Shown here: positions 16,915 to 25,400 of the stretch, in pieces | Layout of the letters: each line of letters opens with the position of its first letter | Numbering within the stretch: the first letter of the stretch is position 1 | NCBI RefSeq assembly: GCF_016464385.1 | Contig: NZ_JADMLH010000021.1 | Coordinates: forward strand, 82,648 to 146,647 | DNA length: 64,000 bases | DNA from: Nucisporomicrobium flavum | GTDB lineage: Bacteria > Actinomycetota > Actinomycetes > Mycobacteriales > Micromonosporaceae | Direction: 5' to 3' | Translations under genes and position numbers: made by a program | The notes under the pieces: model-generated | Seen by the model: only the letters and a program-made list of their open reading frames with translations | Databases searched by the model: none | What the model was told of the DNA's origin: nothing

Positions 16915-17544
16915 GTGTCCTCGCTGTTTCGCCGCAAGTCCGCCGATCTGGTCGCCGACGCCACCTCCACGGTGACGCCCGAGCCGGACACCACGCCGCG
17001 CCCCAAGGGCTACACGCCGTCGAAGAAGGAGCTCGGCAAGGAGACGCCGAAACGGCAGAGCTCCCAACGCCGGCCCGGCACGGTGGCGGCCCCGGCCAAC
17101 CGCCGCGAGGCGTACAAGCAGATGCGCGAACGCCAGCGCGCCGAACGGGCCGAGGCCTCCGAAGGCATGCGCTCCGGCGACGAGCGCTACCTGCTCGCCC
17201 GCGACCGAGGCCCGGAACGCCGCCTGGTCCGCGACATCGTCGACTCCCGCCGCACGGCCGGCACCTGGTTCTTCGTCGGCGCGATCATCGTCTTCATCGG
17301 CTCCACCGGCAAGATGCCCTACCAGGTCCAGCTCGCGGCCAACCTGCTCTGGGCGATCCTCGCCATCAGCGTGATCGTCGACAGCATCCTGATCTCCCGG
17401 CGCATCAAGAAGCGGGTGACGGAGAAGTACCCGAACACGACCCAGCGGATGGGCTCGCTGTACATGTACGGCATCATGCGAGCGCTGACGTTCCGGCGGA
17501 TGCGGGTGCCCAAGCCGCAGGTGGAGCTCGGCACCAAGATCTGA
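16915..17544 (+). CDS. DUF3043 membrane protein
   Basis: 209 residues: a basic, disordered first half (KGYTPSKKELGKETPKR, then a charged helix MRERQRAERAEAS), then two membrane helices (about 117-135 and 141-160) and a basic C-terminal tail. This layout is the DUF3043 family, conserved in actinobacteria, with Rv2206 as positional counterpart. Function unknown. GTG 16915 is preferred from the leaderless promoter; the upstream extension has no support. Confidence 0.85.
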   Translation: MSSLFRRKSADLVADATSTVTPEPDTTPRPKGYTPSKKELGKETPKRQSSQRRPGTVAAPANRREAYKQMRERQRAERAEASEGMRSGDERYLLARDRGPERRLVRDIVDSRRTAGTWFFVGAIIVFIGSTGKMPYQVQLAANLLWAILAISVIVDSILISRRIKKRVTEKYPNTTQRMGSLYMYGIMRALTFRRMRVPKPQVELGTKI

Positions 17545-17573
17545 GCCAGCCAGCCAGCCAGCCGGGCGGGGGC

Positions 17574-17690
17574 CGGCAGGCCGAGCCGGGCTGCCGGGTC
17601 GGGCCGCCAGGCCGAGCCGGGCCGCCAGGCCGAGCCGGGCCGCCAGGCCGAGCCGGGCTGCCGGGTCGGGCCGCCAGGCCGAGCCGGGTC
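17574..17690 (+). repeat. GC-rich 18-bp tandem repeats
   Basis: The 18-bp unit GCCGCCAGGCCGAGCCGG occurs at 17603, 17621, 17639 and 17670, with a CTGCCGGGTCGG spacer variant before and after the run of three. A short AGCC tetranucleotide run (about 17544-17563) precedes it, beginning at the DUF3043 stop. It lies in the convergent gap between that gene and azlD. Confidence 0.85.
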
Positions 17691-17723
17691 TAGCCGATCG
17701 CTACGGTCGGGTCGGCGAGCGGG

Positions 17724-18032
17724 TCACGGGACGCCGGCCAGGCGGAGCAGCGCCGCTGTGGCCGCGGCGGCCACGACCACCAGGACAAACGGTGCCCGGC
17801 GCCAGGCCAGGAGTGCGCCCACCGCGACGCCGGCCGGGCGGGCCGCTCCGGCGAACGCCGCTCCGTCCATCAGCGCGGCCGTCATCGCCAGCGCGGCCAG
17901 CAGGGTGGTCGCCGCCATCGGAAGCAGGCGCTGCACCGGTTCGGACAGGACGAGGCGGTCGCGGAGCAGCACCCCGCTGAGCCGCAACGTGTAGGTGCCC
18001 ACACCCAGCACGATGATCGTGGCGATCAGCAT
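17724..18032 (-). CDS. azlD: AzlD-family branched-chain amino acid transporter subunit
   Basis: 102-residue small membrane protein with three to four helices (N-terminal LIATIIVLGVGTYTLRLSG), the partner of AzlC in exporters of branched-chain amino acids or related compounds. ATG 18032 is supported by GGAGG 4 nt upstream; a TTG six codons earlier is in frame but lacks a site. Its first codons overlap the end of azlC by 7 bp, so translation is probably coupled. Confidence 0.88.
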   Translation of the reverse strand: MLIATIIVLGVGTYTLRLSGVLLRDRLVLSEPVQRLLPMAATTLLAALAMTAALMDGAAFAGAARPAGVAVGALLAWRRAPFVLVVVAAAATAALLRLAGVP

Positions 18033-18964
18033 GACGCCTCCGAGGGACAACGATCCGGCCCCGCAGCCGCGGACGGTGCGGGCCCGGCCGCCGCCGGCCC
18101 GGCCGACACCGAGTCGCCCACCGCAGGCACCGCCGCGGCCCGGTCGCCCACCGCAGGCACCGCCGCGGCCCGGTCACCCGCCGCCGACACCGCCGAGACC
18201 TGGTCACCCGCAGCCGGCATGCCCGAGACCCGGTCACCCGCCGCGGTCCGGTCACCCGCCGCGGCCCGGTCGTCCGCCGCCGGGGTTGAGGCTGCCCGCA
18301 GCCGCGGGATGAACAGGACAGCCAGCCCCAGCAGCGCGCACAGGACCGGCAGGCCGGCCGGCAGCACCGGCGTGGCCAGCACGGCCACCGCCGCCCCGGC
18401 CAGCGCCGCCGCGCGGGTCGGGCGGTCCCGGAGGGACGGCAGGATCAGCGCGATCAGGCCGGCCGGGAATGCCGCGTCCAGACCGAACGCCGCGGGGTCG
18501 CCCGTTGCGCCGCCGAGGAGGACGCCGAGCGCTGTGCCCGCGTTCCAGGATGTGAAGAGGGTGACGCCGATGAGCCAGTATGTGCGGCGTCGGCGGGCGG
18601 GGTCGGGTTCGCGGAGGGTGAAGGCGACGACCTCGTCCGTCATCAGGTGGCTGCCGAGGAGCCGGTCGCGCCAGCGGTCGCCGATGGTGGTGGAGACGGC
18701 CAGGCCGAACGGGAGGTGGCGGGCGTTAAGGAGCAGGCCCGCGATCACGGCCGCGACCGGATTGCCGGCGGCGATCAGGCCGACCGCGAGGAACTGGGCG
18801 CCGCCCGCGAACACCACGGTCGACATGGCGAACGGGACCCAGGTGGGGAGGCCGTACGCGATGGTGATCGCTCCGAACGAGGCGCCGACCGCGATCATTG
18901 CGGCGGCGATGGCGGCTGCGTCGCGGAGGAGCGCGCGGTCCACCGTTCGTTTTCGCGTACGCAT
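18026..18964 (-). CDS. azlC: AzlC-family transporter with repeat-rich C-terminal extension
   Basis: 312 residues. Residues 1 to about 224 are the normal polytopic AzlC domain (GASFGAITIAYGLPTW, LNARHLPFGLA, LMTDEVVAFTL). AzlC proteins usually end near 230-240; here about 88 further residues of low-complexity AAGDR/AVGDR repeats follow, encoded by 30-bp tandem DNA repeats and ending just before azlD. The ATG at 18964 is preceded by TATTCT at 5 nt and no Shine-Dalgarno, again leaderless-like. Divergent from the XRE-cupin regulator, which is the likely controller. Confidence 0.88.
   Translation of the reverse strand: MRTRKRTVDRALLRDAAAIAAAMIAVGASFGAITIAYGLPTWVPFAMSTVVFAGGAQFLAVGLIAAGNPVAAVIAGLLLNARHLPFGLAVSTTIGDRWRDRLLGSHLMTDEVVAFTLREPDPARRRRTYWLIGVTLFTSWNAGTALGVLLGGATGDPAAFGLDAAFPAGLIALILPSLRDRPTRAAALAGAAVAVLATPVLPAGLPVLCALLGLAVLFIPRLRAASTPAADDRAAAGDRTAAGDRVSGMPAAGDQVSAVSAAGDRAAAVPAVGDRAAAVPAVGDSVSAGPAAAGPAPSAAAGPDRCPSEASC
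18091..18270 (-). repeat. 30-bp in-frame tandem repeats in the azlC tail
   Basis: Units of 30 bp begin at about 18091, 18121, 18151, 18181 and 18211, with half-units after; 18121-18150 and 18151-18180 are nearly identical. They encode ten-residue AAGDR-type repeats, so the reading frame is kept through copy-number change. Confidence 0.8.
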
Positions 18965-18992
18965 AGTCCAGAATAATGAACGCCCACCGCGC

Positions 18993-19010
18993 CGTTCGTC
19001 AAACCGAACG
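18993..19010. promoter_or_regulatory. Palindromic operator candidate between azlC and the XRE regulator
   Basis: CGTTCG-N6-CGAACG, a perfect 6-bp inverted repeat in the 66-bp divergent intergenic region. On the minus strand it holds TTGACG, a possible -35 for azlC, although the spacing to TATTCT is long. A natural target for the XRE-cupin protein. Confidence 0.5.
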
Positions 19011-19030
19011 AACCGACCGACGGAGTGAAC

Positions 19031-19588
19031 ATGTCGCAGCCCGCTCCCCCGCTCGCCACGATCGCCGCCGCCCTGCGCCGTGAGCGGGAGCGGGTGGGCA
19101 TCTCGCTCGCCGAGCTGGCGCGCCGGGCGGGGCTGGCCAAGTCGACGCTGTCCCAGCTGGAGAACGGCACGGGCAATCCCAGCATCGAGACGCTCTGGTC
19201 GCTCGGCGTCGCGCTCGGGGTGCCGTTCAGCCGGCTGGTCGAACCGCCCGTTCCCGTCGTACGCGTGATCCGGGCCGCCGAGACCCCGCGTCTGCGAGCC
19301 GATCATGCCGATTTCGCGGCGAGCCTGCTCGCCGCCGGGTCGTCGCACACCCGGCGCGACCTGTACGTGATGGAGCTCGAGCCGGGCCAGCCACGCGAGG
19401 CGGAGGCGCACATCCCGGGCAGCGTGGAACACGTGGTCGTCGCCGCGGGACGGCTGCGTACGGGCCCGAGGGGCGAGTTCGTCGACCTGGGCCCCGGCGA
19501 CTACGTGGCGTTCCCCGGCGACATCCCGCACCACTACGAGGCCCTCGAACCCGGCACCTGGGCCGTCCTCGTGATGGAGCACCGCTAG
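19031..19588 (+). CDS. XRE-family regulator with cupin sensor domain
   Basis: 185-residue regulator: HTH_3 domain at about 9-64 (LAELARRAGLAKSTLSQLEN) and a C-terminal cupin_2 domain at about 110-183 (VEHVVVAAGRLRTG, GDYVAFPGDIPHHYEA). Such proteins often sense a small molecule through the cupin and control an adjacent transporter or enzyme, here the divergent azlCD. ATG 19031 has GGAG at 6 nt; GTG 19025 is an alternative. Its TAG stop lies in the left end of the MITE-like element. Confidence 0.9.
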   Translation: MSQPAPPLATIAAALRRERERVGISLAELARRAGLAKSTLSQLENGTGNPSIETLWSLGVALGVPFSRLVEPPVPVVRVIRAAETPRLRADHADFAASLLAAGSSHTRRDLYVMELEPGQPREAEAHIPGSVEHVVVAAGRLRTGPRGEFVDLGPGDYVAFPGDIPHHYEALEPGTWAVLVMEHR

Positions 19589-19751
19589 GGGGTGTCCTGC
19601 GGATCATGACGGCCTGCGCCGGGCCCAGCTTCCGCCTCGCGGCACGTGCCGAACGGCCGGATACAACCCGGTATCCGACCGCCCGCCACGCTTGCGACGC
19701 GAAACCTGGACCTCGGCTCGGCGTCGCCATGATCCGCAGGACACCCCCTAG
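19585..19751. mobile_element. MITE-like element with 21-bp terminal inverted repeats
   Basis: Perfect inverted repeats at 19588-19608 and 19728-19748 (21 bp, starting GGGGGTGTCC), each flanked by TA (19586-19587 and 19749-19750); counting the flanking C/TA/G the match is 24 bp. The 119-bp interior holds no gene but has two further inverted repeats, CGGCACGTGCCG near 19640 and CGGATAC-N6-GTATCCG at 19658-19677, so the single strand can fold strongly. The TA flanks suggest a TA target duplication as made by IS630/Tc1-mariner transposases. No transposase is in the window, so mobilisation would need to be in trans. Confidence 0.75.
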
Positions 19752-20704
19752 GCGCGGTAGAGCCGGGCCACCACGTCCTCGATGTCCGGCTCGACGAGCG
19801 ACAGGTCCCGCATCGACGCCAGCGTCGCCAGCTCCGCGACGACCGCACCCGCCGCGGACGACGACAGCAGGTCGAACGAGGCCCGATGGCCGTCCGCTTC
19901 GAGCGAGACCAGGTCGGCTCCCGGTACGGCGAACCCCGGCGGCAGCGGCGTGTCCAGGTCCACCACGAGCCGGCGGCGGGAACCGTACCGGGCGTGCAGG
20001 GCCTCGATCGTGCCGTCGTGCACCACCCGGCCGTGGTCGATCACCACGAGCCGGCGGCACAGCCGTTCGATGTCGGCCAGGTCGTGGGTGGTCAGCACCA
20101 GCGTCACGTCGCCCGTGGCGCCCAGCTCGGCGAGGAACGAGCGCACCGCCTGCTTGCTCACCACGTCGAGGCCGATCGTGGGCTCGTCGAGGAACAGCAC
20201 CGACGGGCCGTGCAGCAGGGCGGCGGTCAGCTCGCCGCGCATCCGCTGGCCCAGCGACAGCTGCCGTACCGGGGTGTCCAGGAACTCGTCCAGGTCCAGC
20301 AGCGACCGGCAGCGCCGCAGGCGGGCGGCGTGCGCGTCGGGCGGCACCCGGTAGATGTGCCGCAGCAGCGCGAACGAGTCGCGCAGCGGCAGATCCCACC
20401 AGAGCTGCGAACGCTGCCCGAACACCACGCCGATCGTCAGCGCCAGGCGGGTGCGCTGCGGCACCGGCGCCAGCCCGCACACCGACACCTCCCCGGACGA
20501 CGGCGTGAGGACGCCCGTGAGCATCTTCAGCGTCGTGGACTTGCCGGCGCCGTTCGGCCCGATGTAGCCGACCATCTCGCCCGCCTCCACGGTCAGGTCG
20601 ATGCCCGCCACGGCCTCGACCGTCCGTTTCTCCCGGCGCAGGCGGCCCGTGCGGACCCGTACCGTGAAGTCCTTGCGCAGCCCGCGCATCGTGATCACGC
20701 TCAT
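19748..20704 (-). CDS. ABC transporter ATP-binding protein (DUF990-type exporter)
   Basis: 318-residue ATPase: Walker A GPNGAGKST at 49-57, Q-loop near VVFGQRSQLWWDLP, signature LSLGQRMR, Walker B SVLFLDEPT and switch His in LVLTTHDLAD. The FGQRSQLWWDLP segment is characteristic of ABC-2 ATPases paired with DUF990/YbjB-like permeases. The ATG at 20704 overlaps the permease stop (ATGA). Last gene of a three-gene operon; its TAG stop lies in the right end of the MITE-like element. Substrate unknown. Confidence 0.92.
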   Translation of the reverse strand: MSVITMRGLRKDFTVRVRTGRLRREKRTVEAVAGIDLTVEAGEMVGYIGPNGAGKSTTLKMLTGVLTPSSGEVSVCGLAPVPQRTRLALTIGVVFGQRSQLWWDLPLRDSFALLRHIYRVPPDAHAARLRRCRSLLDLDEFLDTPVRQLSLGQRMRGELTAALLHGPSVLFLDEPTIGLDVVSKQAVRSFLAELGATGDVTLVLTTHDLADIERLCRRLVVIDHGRVVHDGTIEALHARYGSRRRLVVDLDTPLPPGFAVPGADLVSLEADGHRASFDLLSSSAAGAVVAELATLASMRDLSLVEPDIEDVVARLYRA

Positions 20705-21501
20705 GAGCCCGTACTCCTGTAGTGCCTGATGCCGGCCCGCCACACGACGGCGGCGACGCCGGCCGCGACCAGCGCGACCAGCGGGGAGAGGAAGCCCGCC
20801 CCGGCGGGCAGACCCAGCGGGTCGGGGTGCTCCAGCAGCGTCAGCGCCGGCTGGTAGGCCACGAAACCGAACCCCATGCCGTACGCGAAGACCGCCCGGA
20901 ACCAGCCCTCGAAGACGGGTACGGGGTACGCGGTGAAGTCCCGCCCGCCGTACGTGAAGGCGCTGCCGACCTCCCCGGACTCCACCCACCAGAACGCGAG
21001 GCTCGCGCTGGCCACGAAGATCGCGCCGAAGAACAGCGCGCCGGACAGCGGGGCGATCACGACCAGCGCCGCCCGCGCCGGCGTCCAGTCGACGTGGTTG
21101 AGGCGCAGCGCGGTGATCAGCACGGCGACCGCCACGGCCACGCGCAGCCCCTTGCGCAGCGGCATGTCCATCAGCACCAGCTGCGGCAACGCGCCGAGCG
21201 GGCGGGTCAGCACGGCGTCCATCGCGCCCGTGCGCACGTACGTCTTCAGCCGGTCGATGTTGCCCACCACGAGGTCGGCGGTGGCGAACCCGCACGACGA
21301 CAGGCTCACCACGAGCAGACCCTCGCGCAGGGTGAAGCCGGCCACCGTGCGGGTTGCGCCGAACAGCACGAGCACGGCGACGACGTCCAGCACCGCCCCG
21401 AGGATGTTCGTGGCCAAGTCCACCGCGAACGACGCCCGGTAGGACGCCAGCGACCGCCACTGACCGAGGAACAGCGCACCGTACGCCCGCAGCTCACCCA
21501 C
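20701..21501 (-). CDS. ABC-2 family permease (DUF990), second subunit
   Basis: 266-residue six-helix permease of the DUF990 type, ABC-2 superfamily. GTG 21501 overlaps the upstream permease by 8 bp, and its TGA overlaps the ATPase ATG. Blocks such as YRASFAVDLATNILGAVLDV and MDAVLTRPLGALPQLV are seen in this family. It forms a heteromeric channel with the next gene upstream and the ATPase. Confidence 0.85.
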   Translation of the reverse strand: MGELRAYGALFLGQWRSLASYRASFAVDLATNILGAVLDVVAVLVLFGATRTVAGFTLREGLLVVSLSSCGFATADLVVGNIDRLKTYVRTGAMDAVLTRPLGALPQLVLMDMPLRKGLRVAVAVAVLITALRLNHVDWTPARAALVVIAPLSGALFFGAIFVASASLAFWWVESGEVGSAFTYGGRDFTAYPVPVFEGWFRAVFAYGMGFGFVAYQPALTLLEHPDPLGLPAGAGFLSPLVALVAAGVAAVVWRAGIRHYRSTGS

Positions 21502-22354
21502 CCTGGGCCACCAGGCGCTTCTCGGCGCGGCGCTGCACCACGGCGGCGAGGCCGAGCAGGGCGGCCGCCCACAGCGCCTGCAGGGCCACCAGCGCCGCCT
21601 GCACCGGGGCGGGATCGCGCTCGACCAGCACGTCCGCGGGGGTCTGGAGCAGGCCGGGGAACGGCGTACCGACCCACAGCGTGACCGCCAGCCAGTCCGG
21701 CAGGAACCGCAGCGGGAAGTACAGCCCGGCGAGCACGCCCGCGGACAGCACCCACAGCGTGATCGGGCCCCGGGCGTCGTGCAGCCAGTACGCCGTGGCG
21801 TTCACCAGGAACCGCAGCCCGAAACTGCCGATCACGGCGAGCAGCACGGACAGCGCGAACAACGGGACCGTGAACCAGCGGCTGGGGGCGTACAGATCGA
21901 AGAAAAGCGCGCCGACCGTGAGCGGCGGCAGGAAGCGGAAGATCATCGCGTGCGCGGCCCGCCCCAGGTCCGGGGCCAGATAGCCGATGACCGGGTGTAC
22001 GGGGCGCAGCAGGTCGGCGGCCACGTCACCGGACCGGATCCGGTCGGCGAGCTCGGTCCAGCCCCACAACGACACTACGGTGAGCAATCCCTGCCCCACC
22101 CACACGAACGTGGCCAGCTGCTCAGCGTCATATCCGGCCGCCCGCCCACCGGCCGCGCCCGCCGCGACGGCGAGCAACACGTAACACCGCAGGAACCCGA
22201 AGACGGTGTTGGTGAACGATCCGGCTATCGTCGCCTGCCGGTAGGTTGCGTACCTCCGGAAACCCGACCATGAAAGCGCACCGAACGTAGTGACGCGGCC
22301 CCGGAACGGACGATCAGGAGAGATCCCAGGCACCCTGGCGTCGAGCCCGTTCAC
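21494..22354 (-). CDS. ABC-2 family permease (DUF990), first subunit
   Basis: 286-residue polytopic permease from the GTG at 22354, chosen because AGGAG lies 9 nt upstream; longer in-frame starts exist up to 22423. It contains FRRYATYRQATIAGSFTNTVFG at the N-terminus (interface helix), then six helices, and the family-like block GDVAADLLRPVHPVIGYLA. First gene of the exporter operon. Confidence 0.84.
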   Translation of the reverse strand: MNGLDARVPGISPDRPFRGRVTTFGALSWSGFRRYATYRQATIAGSFTNTVFGFLRCYVLLAVAAGAAGGRAAGYDAEQLATFVWVGQGLLTVVSLWGWTELADRIRSGDVAADLLRPVHPVIGYLAPDLGRAAHAMIFRFLPPLTVGALFFDLYAPSRWFTVPLFALSVLLAVIGSFGLRFLVNATAYWLHDARGPITLWVLSAGVLAGLYFPLRFLPDWLAVTLWVGTPFPGLLQTPADVLVERDPAPVQAALVALQALWAAALLGLAAVVQRRAEKRLVAQGG

Positions 22355-22495
22355 GCCGCTAATCTCCTTCCACAACCCCCGCAGCGGAGCCGGGCGACTG
22401 TACCCGGTGCCCCGCCCTGCCACCGAGCAATTTCCGACAAGGTGGATCGTCGTGACGCAGCGTAGTCAGTCATCGGGCAGCCTCCGGGTTGCCGG

Positions 22496-25400
22496 ATGAA
22501 CGGCTGGAGCTCACACCTCGGTGCCGGCGGCTGGGACGACGAACCCGCCTGGGTGTACGAGATCACCTGGGAATGGGAACCGCTGCCGGGCCAGCGCTAC
22601 CCCGGCGACCCGGGCCGCCGCCGCGCGGTCCACCAACCGGTGTACGACGCCTCGGTCGCGGCCGAGGCGGCAGCGGCGTGGGACGCGGACTTCCGAGCCA
22701 TCGCCCAAGCCTCGGCGCCACCCGCCCACCATCTCTCCCCGACCTCGGCGCCACCCGCCCACCCTCTCTCCCCCGCCTCGGCGCCACCCGCCCGTCCGAT
22801 CTCCCCGGCGGCGGGCCGCGCGACCGTCGGCCGTCCACCGCAGCCCCCGCCGTCGTGGAACGGGCCGGAGGACTCCCCCGCGCCCGCCCGCCCGGCGGCC
22901 ACTCCCCCACCCCCACCGGCCCCGCGGCGGGCCGAGCCGTCGTGGAACCGCCCGGTCCCGCTCCCCGACCGCCTGCCCGAGAACGACCCCCGCCAGTCCC
23001 GCCCGGCCGCGAACCCGCGCCGGCCCGCCGGCCCGCCGGAGGCCCAGCGCCCCGGCCGCGAACCGTCCCCGGCGCCGCGCCAACCGGCATCCGACGAGCA
23101 GTTCCACGACCCGCGCCCACCGGTATCCGACAACCAGTTCCACGGCCCGCGCCAGACGCCGCCGTACCGCTCGGCGCCACCGCCTCAGCCGACGCCGCGC
23201 CCGGCACCCCCGGACGCCCGCTACCCGGCGCCCCGCCCGGTACCGCCCGACCCGCGGTGGGCGGCCCCGGTCGACCCACGCCCCGGAACCCCGGAACCCT
23301 GGGTGCCACCGCGATCCGCGCCGCCGTCACCGGCCCCGGAAGCCTGGTCACCACCTGCGGCGGGCCGCTCCCGGCCGGAATCCGCCCCTTCCGCCGGGGA
23401 CGGATGGTCCCGGCCGCATTCCGCGCCTCCTGCGGCGGAGGGCTGGACCCGGCCGGAGCCGGCACCTCGCGCGGGCGCCGGATGGTCACGCCCGGATTCG
23501 GCGACGCCCGCACCGGACGGCTGGTCGCGGCCCGAGTCCGCACCTCCCGCGGCGGGTGGTTGGTCGCGGCCGGAATCCGCACCTCCCGCAGTGGACCGGT
23601 CGCGGCCCGAGTCCGCACCTCCCGCAGCGGACCGGCCGCGGCCCGAGTCTGCGCCTCCCGTGCCGGATGGTTGGTCGCGGGCGCGGCCCGGGACATCCGC
23701 AGCTGACATGTGGGCGGCGCGCTCCACGCCCGCCGAGCCCCGTCCTGGCCAGCACGTTCCTGCCCCGGAGCCGCGGGTCGCTCCGCCTTATGAGGGACGG
23801 CAGGCGGCGTCGTACACGCCACCGACCGATCCGCGGCTGGCTGCGCCGTACTCTGCGCGTCGCGCCGATCCTTACGCCGTGCCGGCGGACCCGCGCCCGG
23901 CTGCTGAGGCCGGGCAGCGGTCCGGTGCGCCGTACGGCATGCCGGAGCCACCGCGGCGTGGCGCCCACAGCCTGGAACCGCCGACGGACCCCCGCTTCCC
24001 GGCGCCGTTGCAGACGCCGCCCCCGCCGCGCGCCCCGGAACCGGCCCCGGTCCGCCATGCGAGCGATCCGGCCGGACCGGAGACGACCCAGCCGATCGTG
24101 CCGTCGGCCGGGTGGGCGGCGGCAGCAAGCGCGCCGGCCGAGACGCGCCCGGCCACACCGATCCCACCGGTTCAGCCGACCCAGCCGGTGCCGACCGCCC
24201 GGCCCGTTCCGACCACGCCGCCCGTCTCGGCCGCGCCGGCCCCGACCGCACCCCAGGCACCGCCCGCGCCGCCGGTTTCGGCCCCGCCGCCGGTTTCGGC
24301 CCCGCCGCCGGTTTCGGCCGCGCCGCCGGTTTCGGCCCCGCCGCCGGTTTCGGCCGCGCCGCCGCTCGCTGCGCGGCAGCCGGAGCCGCCGGTGGTGCGG
24401 CCCGTGTCGGCCGCACCTACGCCGCCTGTGGCGCGACCTGTTTCGGGAACGCCCGTGTCCTACCGAGTGTCGCCGCCGACGCCGGCTTACGAGCCGCAGC
24501 AGGCCCCGACCGCGCGGGAACTCGCCGCGGTTCAGCCCGAACCGGTCATGGCCGCACCCGAACCCGCCGCAGCCGCACCCGAACCGGTCATGGCCGCACC
24601 CGAACCGGTCATGGCCGCACCCGAACCGGTCGCGGCCGCACCAGAACCGGTTCTGGCCGCACCCGAGCCCGTTGCAGCTGCGCCAGAGCCCGTCATGGCC
24701 GCACCCGAACCCGCCGCGGCCGCGCCGGCACCCGTCATGGCTGCGGCCGAACCTGTCCTGGCCGCACCTGCCGCAACCAAGCCCGAACCCGTCACCGCCG
24801 CGCCCGATCCTGGTGTCGCCGCGCCGGACGCAGGCCCGGCCACGCCGGACGCAGGCCCGGCCGCGCCGGACGCAGGCCCGGCCGCGCCGGACGCAGGCCT
24901 GACCACGCCGGAGACGGCCGACGTCGCGCCTGAGCCGGCTGTGACGGACGTGGGTCAGCCGGAGCCGGTTGTGGCAGAGGAGACCCCGCCGGCCCGGACG
25001 GAGACCGCTGAACCGACTTCCCCGGAAGCAAACGTTCCGAGCCCGGACAACGAATCACCGGCTACCAACCCAGCAGGGCCCGCCGACGGCACTGTTCCGC
25101 CGGACCCGGCTGATGCAGACGCCGGAGAACCCACCACCGCCGCAAGCAGCGTCGCGGTGGTCGAGCGGCCCGCCGATGAGCTTCGCGAGCCCGGCACAGT
25201 CGTCGAACCGAGCGACTCGGCCGCTGACGACAGCGACCCGGCCGAAGCCGCCGGCGACAGCGACCCGGCCGAGCCCGCCAGCGACAGCGACCCGGCCGAG
25301 CCCGCCAGCGACAACGACCCGGCCGAGCCCGCCAGCGACAACGACCCGGCCGAGCCCGCCAGCGACAACGACCCGGCCGAGCCCGCCAGCGACAACGACC

